Shown here: positions 36,068-45,405 of the stretch, in pieces
How the letters are laid out: each line of letters opens with the position of its first letter
How positions within the stretch are numbered: position 1 is the stretch's first letter
Origin: Sulfurivermis sp040755915
GTDB taxonomy: Bacteria; Pseudomonadota; Gammaproteobacteria; Thiohalomonadales; Thiohalomonadaceae
DNA: 64,000 nt
Direction of reading: 5' to 3'
Assembly: GCA_040755915.1 (NCBI GenBank)
Contig: JBFLWM010000004.1
Span: 62,001 to 126,000, forward strand
The notes under the pieces: model-generated
Told to the model about the DNA's origin: nothing
Databases searched by the model: none
The model's input: the letters and a program-made list of their open reading frames with translations, nothing else
Made by a program: the position numbers and the translations under genes

Positions 36068-37711
36068 ATGACCGACTTGACCCAGTCCGCTGCATGGAAG
36101 GCGCTGGCAGCCCATTACCAGGATGTGGCCCATATCCACATGCGCGATCTGTTCGCCCGCGACCCGCAGCGCTTTGCCGCGTTTACGCTGCAATTCGATG
36201 ACCTGCTGCTGGACTATTCCAAGAACCGCATCACGGCGCAGACCATGCAGCTGTTGCTGGAGCTGGCGCGGCAGCGGGATGTCACCGGCTGGTGCGACCG
36301 CATGTTTCGCGGCGAGGCCATCAACAACACCGAACAGCGCGCGGTGCTGCACGTGGCGTTGCGCAATCGCGGCGCGCAGCCGATCCTGGTCGATGGCGAG
36401 AATGTGATGCCCCGGGTGACGGCGGTGCTGGCGAAGATGCGCGAGTTCTCCACCGCCATCCGCAGCGGGCAGTGGACCGGCCACAGCGGCCAGGCGATTA
36501 CCGATGTGGTGAACATCGGTATCGGTGGTTCCGACCTCGGCCCGCTGATGGCCTGCGAGGCGCTCAAGCCCTATGCGCAGCCCGGTCTCAATGTGCACTT
36601 CGTTTCCAATGTCGACGGCACCCACATTGCCGAGACGCTGAAGAAGCTGCGTCCGGAAAGCACGTTGTTCATCGTCGCCTCCAAGACCTTCACCACCCAG
36701 GAGACGCTGACCAATGCGCGCACGGCGCGGCAGTGGCTGGTGCAGGCCGCCGGCGACGAGGCGGCAGTGGCGAAGCATTTCGTCGCCTTGTCCACCAACG
36801 CCGCCGCGGTGTCCGCCTTCGGCATCGACACGCGCAACATGTTCGAGTTCTGGGACTGGGTCGGCGGGCGCTATTCGCTGTGGTCGGCCATCGGCCTGTC
36901 CATCGCGGTGTATATCGGCATGGACAACTTCGAGGAGATGCTGGCCGGCGGTCACGACATGGACCAGCATTTCCACAGTGCGCCGCTGGAAAAGAACATG
37001 CCGGTGATCCTGGCCTTGCTTGGCATCTGGTACAACAACTTCTTCGGCGCGCAGAGCCACGCCATCCTGCCCTACGATCAGTACCTGCACCGCTTCCCCG
37101 CCTATCTGCAGCAGCTGGACATGGAGAGCAACGGCAAGCGCATCAGCCGTGAGGGCGAAAACCTCACCTGGTCCACCGCACCGGTCATCTGGGGCGAGCC
37201 GGGTACCAACGGCCAGCACGCCTTCTACCAGCTCATCCATCAGGGCACCAAGCTGGTGCCGGTGGATTTTCTCGCCCCGCTGCACAGCCAGAATCCCATC
37301 GGCGACCACCACGCCATCCTGCTGTCGAACGTATTCGCCCAGGGCGAGGCACTGATGAAGGGCAAGAACGAGGCCGAGGTGCGCGCCGAGCTGCAGGCGG
37401 AAGGCAAGGGCGAGGCAGAGATCAATGCGCTGCTCAATCACAAGATCTTCCCCGGCAACCGCCCCAGCAATACCCTGCTGTTCGACCGGTTGACGCCGCG
37501 CACCCTGGGGCGGCTCATTGCGCTCTATGAGCACAAGGTGTTTGTGCAGGGCGTGATCTGGAACGTCAACTCCTTCGATCAGTGGGGCGTCGAGCTGGGC
37601 AAGCAGCTGGCCAAGGCGATACTGCCGGAGATGGCGGCGCCGAGCGCAGTGGCCTCCCACGACAGTTCCACCAACGGTTTGATCAACTATTACCGCGCTC
37701 GCAAGACATAA
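36068..37711 (+). CDS. pgi: glucose-6-phosphate isomerase
   Basis: Interconverts glucose 6-phosphate and fructose 6-phosphate. 547 residues against 549 in E. coli. Motifs: IGIGGSDLGPLMACEAL, FVSNVDGTHIAETL, VGGRYSLWSAIGLSI, and the catalytic region GQHAFYQLIHQGTKLVPVDF with His. AGGAAAG precedes the ATG at 36068. It ends with NGLINYYRARKT. Together with zwf and gnd it lets hexose phosphate enter or leave the pentose-phosphate route. Confidence 0.98.
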   Translation: MTDLTQSAAWKALAAHYQDVAHIHMRDLFARDPQRFAAFTLQFDDLLLDYSKNRITAQTMQLLLELARQRDVTGWCDRMFRGEAINNTEQRAVLHVALRNRGAQPILVDGENVMPRVTAVLAKMREFSTAIRSGQWTGHSGQAITDVVNIGIGGSDLGPLMACEALKPYAQPGLNVHFVSNVDGTHIAETLKKLRPESTLFIVASKTFTTQETLTNARTARQWLVQAAGDEAAVAKHFVALSTNAAAVSAFGIDTRNMFEFWDWVGGRYSLWSAIGLSIAVYIGMDNFEEMLAGGHDMDQHFHSAPLEKNMPVILALLGIWYNNFFGAQSHAILPYDQYLHRFPAYLQQLDMESNGKRISREGENLTWSTAPVIWGEPGTNGQHAFYQLIHQGTKLVPVDFLAPLHSQNPIGDHHAILLSNVFAQGEALMKGKNEAEVRAELQAEGKGEAEINALLNHKIFPGNRPSNTLLFDRLTPRTLGRLIALYEHKVFVQGVIWNVNSFDQWGVELGKQLAKAILPEMAAPSAVASHDSSTNGLINYYRARKT

Positions 37712-37892
37712 GTCGCCCGCCTACAGCACAGGTCTCACATTTTCTGCATGCAATGGTGCGGCCGGTATTCAATTCAGCAGGCGGCTTGTTATAGTAGCCG
37801 GCGACCATCCGCTTCGGCCTTGGTCGCCACTCCAGGGGGATGGCACCGTATGCACGGTGCCGCCGACAACAACAAACAAAGGAGCTGTAGTC

Positions 37893-38414
37893 ATGGAGTC
37901 CATCAATCCCTATCAGGCGCCTGCCGCCGATGTTTCCGCTGTTCCCGGTCAGGGGGGCTTTGACGAGACCGGACCATTCTCTCCCAAGGGCCGTTTCGGC
38001 CGTTTGAGCTATATCGCCTGGGGCATGTTGCTGGGTGGTGGCGGCACGATCCTGATGGCCATGCTGGGCGGTGGCATGGCCGCCATGGACCCCGGCTCGA
38101 TGATGGCCATGGGGCCGCTGGCGATGATCTTCCAGGTCGCCATGCTGGTGGTGATGATCCTGTTTGCCATCCGCCGCCTGCATGACTTCAATGCCTCCGG
38201 CTGGTGGAGCCTGCTGTTCATCGTCCCCATTGCCAACGCGATCTTCGGTCTGGTGCTGATGCTCAAGGGCGGCACTGAGGGCGCCAACCGCTTCGCCGCG
38301 CCGCGGGTGACACGCGGCTGGGAGAAGGTGCTCGGCTATATCGGCATCGGCTTCATGATCCTGGGCGTGATTGGTATTTTTGCCGCCGTTCTCATCCCGC
38401 TGATGGCACGTTAA
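37893..38414 (+). CDS. DUF805 membrane protein
   Basis: 173-residue inner-membrane protein of unknown function. A Pro-rich N-terminus (MESINPYQAPAADVSA) precedes the DUF805 core (GRFGRLSYIAWGMLLGG, then ILFAIRRLHDFNASGWWSLL, about 95-115). The C-terminus continues about 45 residues beyond the usual DUF805 length (RGWEKVLGYIGIGFMILGVIGIFAAVLIPL), adding a further membrane segment. GGAG lies 10 bases upstream of the ATG. The 181-bp spacer before it contains TATAGT (about 37790), a possible -10 box. Confidence 0.85.
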   Translation: MESINPYQAPAADVSAVPGQGGFDETGPFSPKGRFGRLSYIAWGMLLGGGGTILMAMLGGGMAAMDPGSMMAMGPLAMIFQVAMLVVMILFAIRRLHDFNASGWWSLLFIVPIANAIFGLVLMLKGGTEGANRFAAPRVTRGWEKVLGYIGIGFMILGVIGIFAAVLIPLMAR

Positions 38415-38430
38415 TCCGACCTTACCCTCC

Positions 38431-39105
38431 ATGTTGCAACTGGACACGGTCCACACCTTCGAGACGCCCGAAGGTGTGGACCTCGGTCTGCGGGTGGCCG
38501 GTCCCGTGCCGCGTGCCCTGGCCTTTGTGCTGGACACGCTGATTCGCTATACGGTGCTGTTCGTGCTGTCCATGATCCTGCTGCCCATGGCCGAACTGGG
38601 GGTCGGCGCGTTTCTCATCATGCTGTTCCTGATGGAGTGGTTCTACCCGGTCTTCTTCGAGGTGACCCGCGGCGCCACGCCGGGCAAGAAGGCCATGGGA
38701 CTCACGGTGGTGCATGACAACGGCACACCGGTCAGCTGGGCCGCCTCCCTGATCCGCAACCTGCTGCGCGTCGTCGATTTCTTTCCCCTGTTCTACGGCA
38801 TCGGCCTGCTGTCGATGCTGATCAACCGCCGCTTCCAGCGCCTCGGCGATCTCGCCGCCGGTACCCTGGTGGTGTACACCGAGGCGGCGCGGCGCAATGA
38901 CGCCGTGATCGAGGCCGAGGCGCGCGCCCTGCCGGTGCCGCTGGCGGTGGAGGAGCAGCGCGCGCTGCTCGATTTTGCCGAACGCAGCACCACGCTGGCA
39001 CCGGGACGCGTGGAGGAACTGGCCGAGATCATCACCGATGAACACGGCCCGGCGGCGGTGCAGGCCGTGCTGGGCTACGCCCGCTGGCTGGAGCGCGGCC
39101 GATGA
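38431..39105 (+). CDS. RDD family membrane protein
   Basis: 224-residue protein with an RDD domain: LRVAGPVPRALAFVLDTLIRY carries the R and D positions (about 23-43), then a hydrophobic helix and TRGATPGKKAMGLTVVHDNG. Four membrane segments are likely. The C-terminal 50 residues are soluble and Glu-rich. It overlaps the SpoIIM-like gene by ATGA and begins the RDD-SpoIIM-DUF4129-DUF4350-MoxR-DUF58 cluster, a common set whose function is not established. Confidence 0.9.
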   Translation: MLQLDTVHTFETPEGVDLGLRVAGPVPRALAFVLDTLIRYTVLFVLSMILLPMAELGVGAFLIMLFLMEWFYPVFFEVTRGATPGKKAMGLTVVHDNGTPVSWAASLIRNLLRVVDFFPLFYGIGLLSMLINRRFQRLGDLAAGTLVVYTEAARRNDAVIEAEARALPVPLAVEEQRALLDFAERSTTLAPGRVEELAEIITDEHGPAAVQAVLGYARWLERGR

Positions 39106-40085
39106 AGCAGCAACAGTTCATCGAGCAGCAGCGCCCGCTGTGGGACAGTTTCCGCCAGCTCGCCGACGAGCTGGAGAAACCGCCGCGCCGCCGTGCCGCG
39201 GTGGAGCTGGAGCGCCTGCCGGAGCTGTACCGGCGCCTGTGCGCCGACTATGCGCTGGTGCGTCACCGCCACTACAGCACCGGCCTGGTGGATGAACTGC
39301 ACGATCTGGTGCAGCGTGGTCATCGTCTGTTGTATCAGCGCAAGAGCCTGTGGCTGTGGCGCATGGTGGCCTTCCTGTGGAGTGGTTTTCCCAATACCCT
39401 GCGCTGCCATGCCCGCGCCTTCTGGCTGGCGACATTCCTGTTTTATGGCCCGGCACTGGCCATGGGGCTCGCCTGTTATCTCGACCCCGACTTCATCTAC
39501 ACCATTCTCGACCCCTTCGAGGTGGCGTCGATGGAATTCATGTACGACCCGGCCAACCCGATGCCCGGACGCAGCGAGGATCGTGCCTCCGCCACCGACT
39601 TTGCCATGTTCGGCTATTACATCTGGAACAACATCGGCATCGGTTTCCGCACCTTTGCCAGCGGCATGCTGGCCGGCGTCGGCACCGTGCTGCTGCTGCT
39701 GTTCAACGGCGTGGTGATCGGCGGTGTTGCCGGACACCTCACCCAGCTCGGCTTCTCCGCCACCTTCTGGACCTTCGTCGCCGGCCACAGCGCCTTCGAG
39801 CTGACCGCCATCTGCATCAGCGGCGCCGCCGGCCTGCTGCTGGGCAAGGCCATCATTGCACCGGGCCGCCGCACGCGTGGCGAGGCGCTCAAGTGGGCGG
39901 CGCTGGAGGCGGTGACGCTGGTGCTGGGGGCAGCGCTGTTGCTGCTCGGCGCCGCCTTCATCGAGGCCTTCTGGTCATCCAACGGCGCGGTGGCGCCGGC
40001 GGTGAAGTATGCCGTGTCGGCCGTGATGTGGACGGTGTTGATCCTGTATCTGGGGTTTGCCGGGCGGGGTCGCGATGCAGCTTGA
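39102..40085 (+). CDS. SpoIIM-like (stage II sporulation protein M family) membrane protein
   Basis: 327-residue membrane protein. After about 110 residues of soluble helices (FIEQQRPLWDSFRQLADELEK, YRRLCADYALVRHRHYSTGL), five or six membrane segments follow with the family motif NNIGIGFRTFASGMLAGVGT (about 182-201). In this non-sporulating context the name reflects family only. It overlaps RDD (ATGA) and overlaps the next start by 11 bases, so these genes are tightly coupled. Confidence 0.88.
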   Translation: MKQQQFIEQQRPLWDSFRQLADELEKPPRRRAAVELERLPELYRRLCADYALVRHRHYSTGLVDELHDLVQRGHRLLYQRKSLWLWRMVAFLWSGFPNTLRCHARAFWLATFLFYGPALAMGLACYLDPDFIYTILDPFEVASMEFMYDPANPMPGRSEDRASATDFAMFGYYIWNNIGIGFRTFASGMLAGVGTVLLLLFNGVVIGGVAGHLTQLGFSATFWTFVAGHSAFELTAICISGAAGLLLGKAIIAPGRRTRGEALKWAALEAVTLVLGAALLLLGAAFIEAFWSSNGAVAPAVKYAVSAVMWTVLILYLGFAGRGRDAA

Positions 40086-41526
40086 CCGGATCAGCGCCAA
40101 CATTCGCTACCGCACGCCGTGGGAGGGGCTCGACCTCGGTTTCGTGATGGCGCGGCAGTGGTTCTGGCCGCTGTGGCGCCTGTGGTTTGCAACGGCGTTG
40201 CCGGTGACGCTGCTGGCCGTGGTGCTGCTGCAGCAATGGCCATGGGCAGTGGCCCTGGTGATGTGGTGGTTCAAGCCGCTGTATGAACCGCTGCTGCTGT
40301 TCTGGCTCAGCCGCCGCCTGTTCGGCGAGGAGCTGACGCTGCGCGAGACGCTGGGGCAATGGCGCGCAGTGCTGCGGCCGCGCCTGTTGGCCAATCTCAC
40401 CCTGCGTCGTCTCAGCGCCAATCGTTCCTTCTTCATGCCGGTGTCGCATCTGGAAGGACTGACGGGCGAGGCGCGCAGCAAGCGCCTGCAGGTGCTGTCC
40501 GCCAATCAGTCCGTCGGCACCTGGCTGACCGTCGGCGGCATCCACTTCGAGGGCGTGCTGCAGTTTTCCTTCCTGCTGTTGCTGCTGTACCTGATCCCCG
40601 ATGAATTGCGCCCCGACGACTGGCTGGAGATGCTGCAGGGCGAGGAGCCGGTATCCGCCTGGCTGAGCAACGGCTTCGGCCTGCTGGCGATGTCCATCAT
40701 GGCGCCGTTCTACGTGGCGGGCGGATTTGCGCTGTATCTGACGCGCCGCTCGGTGCTGGAGGCCTGGGATCTGGAACTGGCCTTCCGCCGCATGGCACCG
40801 CGCTTCAAGCCGGCGCGCGCCACGGCGGCGCTGCTGCTCGGCTGTGCCCTGCTGTTCGGTATGGTCTGGCCGGCCAGCGACAGCTGGGCGCTGGAGCATG
40901 CCGAATCGAAGCAGATCATCGAAGAGGTGCTGGCGCACGAGGACTTCGGCAGCAAGCGTACGGAAAAGTACTGGCGTTATATCGGCGAGCGCGACGCGGA
41001 AGAGAAGGAACGGCCGGAGTGGAATACCTCCTGGGTGCCCATCGTCGCCGAACTGTTTGAATACCTGCTGTGGGTGGCTGCCGTCGTGCTGCTCGGCTGG
41101 CTGCTCCTTTACCTGTTGCGCCTGACCGACTGGCTGCCGCAACGCCGTACCGCGCGCAATGCGGCGCCGCCGTCGGTACTGTTCGGTCTGCCGGTGACGC
41201 CGGAATCCCTGCCGCAGGATGTCGTTGCCGCCGTGACCGCCCTGCTCGCAGAGGGGCGCATCCGTCCGGCGCTGAGCCTGCTCTATCGTGCCACCCTGGT
41301 GCGCCTGATCCACGAACACCATGTGCGCATTCCCGACAGCGCCACCGAGGGCGAGTGCCAGCGTATCGTCGGCAGCCAGCGGCCGCAGGCGGAGGGGGAC
41401 TTCTTTGCCCGCCTGACCCGCGTGTGGGTGTGGTGTGCCTACGGCCACGTGGCACCGGCGGCGCAGGATATCGCCGCACTGGCCGCAACCTGGCAGCAGC
41501 TGTACGGAGTACCAGAGCATGAATGA
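40075..41526 (+). CDS. membrane protein with C-terminal DUF4129-like region
   Basis: 483-residue protein with about five membrane segments in the first 290 residues, then one more around 335 (FEYLLWVAAVVLLGWLLLYLL). The C-terminal soluble stretch (LLAEGRIRPALSLLYRATLVRLIHEH, about 392-417) resembles DUF4129, found in transglutaminase and MoxR neighbourhoods. The ATG at 40075 is preferred; an in-frame codon at 40057 overlaps the SpoIIM gene more deeply. It overlaps the next gene by 8 bases. Confidence 0.8.
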   Translation: MQLDRISANIRYRTPWEGLDLGFVMARQWFWPLWRLWFATALPVTLLAVVLLQQWPWAVALVMWWFKPLYEPLLLFWLSRRLFGEELTLRETLGQWRAVLRPRLLANLTLRRLSANRSFFMPVSHLEGLTGEARSKRLQVLSANQSVGTWLTVGGIHFEGVLQFSFLLLLLYLIPDELRPDDWLEMLQGEEPVSAWLSNGFGLLAMSIMAPFYVAGGFALYLTRRSVLEAWDLELAFRRMAPRFKPARATAALLLGCALLFGMVWPASDSWALEHAESKQIIEEVLAHEDFGSKRTEKYWRYIGERDAEEKERPEWNTSWVPIVAELFEYLLWVAAVVLLGWLLLYLLRLTDWLPQRRTARNAAPPSVLFGLPVTPESLPQDVVAAVTALLAEGRIRPALSLLYRATLVRLIHEHHVRIPDSATEGECQRIVGSQRPQAEGDFFARLTRVWVWCAYGHVAPAAQDIAALAATWQQLYGVPEHE

Positions 41527-42679
41527 GCAGCGCCTGGTGCGGCTGATCGTCGGCGGCGTGCTCAGCATCGGTGCGCTGCTGGCGGTGATCTGGTTTTTCA
41601 ACAATTTCGAGCTGGCCGAGCGGGAGGTGACGGACGGCTATTCGCAGGAGGCGCGGCGCAATCCGTTTCTCGCCGCCGAGCGCTATCTGCAGCGCATCGG
41701 CCGTGACGCCGCCAGTGTCTCCAGCTCCGATCTGTGGCGCAACCTGCCGGCCAGCGATGATGTGCTGGTGGTGTACCGTTACGTGCCACCCGCCGGTGAG
41801 GAGCGGCAGAAGCTGTTGCGCGAATGGGTTGAAGCCGGTGGTCATCTGATCGTCGGTGCCGACAGCACGCTGCGCATCGGCAAGAAAGAAGACCGCAGGA
41901 TTCCCGGGCTGCTGGCGGAGCTGGGTGTGCGTGTGCACGAATATGAGGATGACTGGCTGCCGGATCGTCCCTGGCAGACGCGCATCGAGATCGAGTTTGC
42001 CGACCTGGAAACGCCGGTGGGCGTGAACATGTCCACCCGGCGCTATCTGGAGGACAGCGAGGAGCTGGCGCGCGCCGGGGTGCCGCTGGAGGAAGGCTAT
42101 GGCCTGCTGCAATACGAGGTGGGAGAAGGGCTGGTGACGGTACTGGCCGATAACACCTTCCTTACCAACCGCGAGATCGGCGATGAGGACCATGCCCTGG
42201 CGCTGGCCCTGCTGGTGGGTATCGAGCCGGAGGGCAAGGTGTGGCTGGTACACGACGTGGTGATGCCCTCGCTGTTGCAGCTGGCCTGGCAACATGCCGC
42301 CTATGCACTGGTGGCCCTGCTGGCCGCAGTGCTGCTGTGGCTGTGGAAGCTGGGTGCGCGTCTCGGTCCGCTGCTGCCGCCGCTGCATGCCCCGCGTCGC
42401 GATATCGGCGAGCATCTCGCCGCCAGTGCCAATTATCTGTGGCGCCTGGACCGTGGTCAGGCACTGTTCCGCCACAACCGCCAGCGCATCGAGCAGGCCT
42501 GGCTGGCCAAGCATTACGTGCTGCGCGCCATGACGCCGGCCGAACGCTGCCAGTGGATCGCGGCACGCAGCGGCCTGGCGCCGCGCGCGGTGGAGCGTGC
42601 GCTGTATGCAGAATATGGCGGCGAAAGCGATTTCATCGAGTTGAGCGGTTATTTGCAGGTGTTGCGGACGGCACTATGA
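41519..42679 (+). CDS. DUF4350-like membrane protein
   Basis: 386-residue protein with a N-terminal membrane helix (LVRLIVGGVLSIGALLAVIWF), an extracytoplasmic domain with the pattern NPFLAAERYLQRIGRDA and VLVVYRYVPPAGEERQKLLREWVEAGGHLIV (DUF4350, a GATase-1-like fold by family), a second helix (ALVALLAAVLLWLWKLG) and a cytoplasmic tail. It ends in a soluble helical segment. The start overlaps the previous stop. Loss of a catalytic Cys in the GATase-like fold would be expected for a non-enzymatic role (inference). Confidence 0.8.
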   Translation: MNEQRLVRLIVGGVLSIGALLAVIWFFNNFELAEREVTDGYSQEARRNPFLAAERYLQRIGRDAASVSSSDLWRNLPASDDVLVVYRYVPPAGEERQKLLREWVEAGGHLIVGADSTLRIGKKEDRRIPGLLAELGVRVHEYEDDWLPDRPWQTRIEIEFADLETPVGVNMSTRRYLEDSEELARAGVPLEEGYGLLQYEVGEGLVTVLADNTFLTNREIGDEDHALALALLVGIEPEGKVWLVHDVVMPSLLQLAWQHAAYALVALLAAVLLWLWKLGARLGPLLPPLHAPRRDIGEHLAASANYLWRLDRGQALFRHNRQRIEQAWLAKHYVLRAMTPAERCQWIAARSGLAPRAVERALYAEYGGESDFIELSGYLQVLRTAL

Positions 42680-42735
42680 ATTCAAGACTCAAAATTCGAG
42701 GCTGGCGCGTGGACCCCGTGTCTTGGATTTTGAAT
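42680..42735. repeat. inverted repeat with heptad-phased arms
   Basis: In the 73-bp gap before the MoxR gene. The left side reads as 7-base units ATTCAAG, ACTCAAA, ATTCGAG (42680-42700). The right side reads CTTGGAT, TTTGAAT (42722-42735), whose complements are ATCCAAG and ATTCAAA, so both arms carry the same heptad in inverted order around a GC-rich loop. No ribosome-binding site is affected, since GGAGG follows at 42744. It is the same design as the element at 56382. Confidence 0.55.
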
Positions 42736-42752
42736 TCCCAGAGGGAGGAATG

Positions 42753-43736
42753 ATGAGCGAAACGAACATGCAAAATCCGGCGTTGGCCCAGGCCAGCAAT
42801 CATGTGCGCAATCTGGAGGCGATGGTGAGCCGCGCGGTGATCGGCCAGCGTCAGGTGATCCGCGAGGTGATCGTCGCCCTGGTGGCCGGCGGCCATGTGC
42901 TGGTGGAAGGCCTGCCGGGACTGGGCAAGACGCTGCTGGTGCGCTCGTTGAGCAAGGCCGTGGGCGGCAGATTCTCCCGTGTGCAGTTCACCCCCGATCT
43001 GATGCCGAGCGACATCAGCGGCCACGCCATGTTCGACATGAAGTCGGAAGAGTTTCGCATCCGCCGCGGCCCCATCTTCTGCAACTTCCTGCTCGGCGAT
43101 GAAATCAACCGCGCCCCGGCCAAGACGCAGTCGGCGCTGCTGGAGGCGATGCAGGAGGAACAGGTCACCATCGAGGGCAAGCCCCATGCGCTGGAGCAGC
43201 CCTTTCTGGTGATGGCGACGCAAAACCCGGTGGAGCAGGAGGGCACCTACCCGCTGCCGCAGGCGCAGCTCGACCGCTTCCTGCTCAACGTCTACATCGA
43301 TTACCCGAACGAGCAGGAAGAAAGCGCGATGATCCGTCAGGTCACCGCCAATGCCGTGGGCAATCAGCTCGACGTCTCCACCATCGAACCGGTGCTGACG
43401 ACGGCACAGGTCATCGAGGTGCAGAAGGCGGCAGCGCAGGTGCAGGTGGACGAGGCGATCCTCGGCTACATCGTGCGCATCGTGCGCGCCACGCGCGACT
43501 GGCAGGGCATCGAAACCGGCGCCGGTCCGCGCGCCGGCATCGCCCTGCTGCGCTGCGCCCGCGCCCAGGCGCTGGCCAACGGCAATTTCTTCGTCACTCC
43601 GGATGACGTCAAATCCATCGCCCCGGCGGTGTTGCGTCACCGCGTCAAGCTGTCCGCCGATCTGGAGATCGAGGGTTATCGTCCCGATGATGTGCTGAAA
43701 GACCTCCTTGCCAACGTCGAGGCGCCGCGGCAGTGA
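42753..43736 (+). CDS. MoxR family AAA+ ATPase
   Basis: Chaperone-type AAA+ ATPase of 327 residues. Walker A is EGLPGLGKTLLVRSL (about 51-65) and Walker B is FLLGDEINRAPAKTQSALLEAMQEEQ-like, with the DEIN core near residue 112. Sensor and Arg-finger regions follow (ATQNPVEQEGTYPLPQAQLDRF). Such ATPases usually act with the DUF58 protein encoded next. ATG 42753 is preferred to 42750 by spacing from GGAGG. Its stop overlaps the DUF58 start (GTGA). Confidence 0.93.
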   Translation: MSETNMQNPALAQASNHVRNLEAMVSRAVIGQRQVIREVIVALVAGGHVLVEGLPGLGKTLLVRSLSKAVGGRFSRVQFTPDLMPSDISGHAMFDMKSEEFRIRRGPIFCNFLLGDEINRAPAKTQSALLEAMQEEQVTIEGKPHALEQPFLVMATQNPVEQEGTYPLPQAQLDRFLLNVYIDYPNEQEESAMIRQVTANAVGNQLDVSTIEPVLTTAQVIEVQKAAAQVQVDEAILGYIVRIVRATRDWQGIETGAGPRAGIALLRCARAQALANGNFFVTPDDVKSIAPAVLRHRVKLSADLEIEGYRPDDVLKDLLANVEAPRQ

Positions 43737-45043
43737 GATTCACGCCCGCATCGCGGCTGGTCGCACTGGCGGTCCTGTGGACTGCGCTCGGTGCCGGCGC
43801 CGCGTTCCTGCCCGAGCTGGTCGTGGTCTGGCAGGGAGGCGGCGTCATGCTCGGCGCGGCCGCGCTGGCCGATGCGCTGCGTCAGCGGCGCCGGCCGACA
43901 CCTCAGGTAACACGACGGCTCAATCGCAACCTGCCGGTAGGCGCCTGGTCAACGGTGACGCTGGAGGTGCGCAACGGCGACAGCCTGCCGCTGGCCTGCG
44001 AGGTACATGATCTGCATCCGGTGGAATTCGCGGTGCGCGGCCAGCCGGCCGGTCTGACTCTGGTGCCGGGGCAGTGGGCCGAGCTGCGCTACCAGCTGCG
44101 CCCGCCCACCCGCGGCGCGTTTCATGCCACCGGCACCGAATTTCTCATCCGCTCGCCCTGGGGGCTGTGGCGCGAGCGGCGCGGTGACGGCAGCGCGCAG
44201 ACGCTGCGCGTCTATCCCAACTTTGCCGAGATTGCCCACTACACCCTGCTCGCCACCGACAACCGCCTGAGCCAGATGGGCGTGCGCCGCCGCCAGCGCC
44301 GCGGTGAGGGCAGCGACTTCCACCAGCTGCGCGAATACCGCGTCGGCGACACCCTGCGCCAGATCGACTGGAAGGCTACCTCGCGCTACCGCAAGCTGAT
44401 CTCGCGCGAATACCAGGACGAGCGCGATCAGCAGATCCTGTTCATGGTCGATTGCGGCCGCCGCATGCGCCACGCCGATGCCGGCCGCGTCCATCTCGAC
44501 GAGGCGCTCAATGCCGTGCTGCTGCTGTCCTACGTCTCGCTGCGCCAGGGCGACGCCGTCGGTTTCATGACCTTCGGCGGCGTGCGCCGCTGGTTCGCGC
44601 CGCGCAAGGGTCAGCATGTGGTCAACGGTCTGCTCAACGCCACCTACGACCTGCAATCCACCACCGACGCCGCCGACTACCGCGCTGCCGCCAGCGAACT
44701 GCTTGCGCGCCAGCGCCGTCGCGCCCTCGTCGTGTTGATTACCAACACCCGCGATGAAGACCAGGCCGATCTGGAAGCGGCAGTGAAGCTGTTGCGTACC
44801 CGCCACCTGTTGCTGGTCGCCGATCTGCGCGAGTCCCTGCTCGATGAACTCGTCGCCGCCCAGGTCAACACCCTCGATCAGGCGCTGCAATTTCACGCCA
44901 CCGAAGACTACCTGGCGCGCCGCCGCCACAGCCACGAACGCCTGTCCTACCACGGCGCCCGCCTGCTCGACCTGCGCCCGGCGCAGCTGCCGGTGGCGCT
45001 GGTGAACCAGTATTTCGCCATCAAGCGGGGTGGGGCGTTGTAG
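43733..45043 (+). CDS. DUF58 protein, von Willebrand A-like
   Basis: 436-residue protein with one or two N-terminal membrane helices (about 7-45), a beta-rich domain, then the DUF58 signature RRQRRGEGSDFHQLREYRVGD with IDWKATSR (about 184-212). The vWA-like stretch LFMVDCGRRM replaces the MIDAS DxSxS, so metal binding may be lost, as in many DUF58 proteins. By family it works with the MoxR ATPase. The start is GTG at 43733 overlapping the MoxR stop. Confidence 0.9.
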   Translation: MRFTPASRLVALAVLWTALGAGAAFLPELVVVWQGGGVMLGAAALADALRQRRRPTPQVTRRLNRNLPVGAWSTVTLEVRNGDSLPLACEVHDLHPVEFAVRGQPAGLTLVPGQWAELRYQLRPPTRGAFHATGTEFLIRSPWGLWRERRGDGSAQTLRVYPNFAEIAHYTLLATDNRLSQMGVRRRQRRGEGSDFHQLREYRVGDTLRQIDWKATSRYRKLISREYQDERDQQILFMVDCGRRMRHADAGRVHLDEALNAVLLLSYVSLRQGDAVGFMTFGGVRRWFAPRKGQHVVNGLLNATYDLQSTTDAADYRAAASELLARQRRRALVVLITNTRDEDQADLEAAVKLLRTRHLLLVADLRESLLDELVAAQVNTLDQALQFHATEDYLARRRHSHERLSYHGARLLDLRPAQLPVALVNQYFAIKRGGAL

Positions 45044-45131
45044 CTCTATGGGCAAGTGACGGGCGTGATTGATTGTGCAGAACTCCTGAGAAGGTAATGG
45101 CTGAAAGGAATCGCAAAATATCTTTACACAA

Positions 45132-45371
45132 TTGATCCTGTCGTGGGCGCCGATGTCGTTCTATTGGCTGGTATGGTTCATCATTCCGGGGCTGGTGGCG
45201 GCCTACTATGTGTATCAGGATGGAATCAAACGGATGCCGTTGGCGCTGGGCGTGCATCCGGGCTGGTGGGCCTTTTTTTGCTTCGTGACAGGGGCGTGGG
45301 GATTGCTGGCTTACTGGATCATTCATCACTCTGTACTGGTCAAGGACGCGGGGAACGATCTCGACGGATGA
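45132..45371 (+). CDS. small two-helix membrane protein
   Basis: 79 residues, two hydrophobic segments (MSFYWLVWFIIPGLVAAYYVY and WWAFFCFVTGAWGLLAYWII). No family recognised. The start is TTG at 45132 or ATG at 45153; neither has a clear ribosome-binding site. An ATG at 45097 with AGAAGG upstream opens a 12-codon frame offset by two bases that ends at 45135, so an upstream frameshift is possible. Confidence 0.5.
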   Translation: MILSWAPMSFYWLVWFIIPGLVAAYYVYQDGIKRMPLALGVHPGWWAFFCFVTGAWGLLAYWIIHHSVLVKDAGNDLDG

Positions 45372-45405
45372 GGCCATCCTTTGCGATGCCTTCAGGTTTG
45401 GACCG

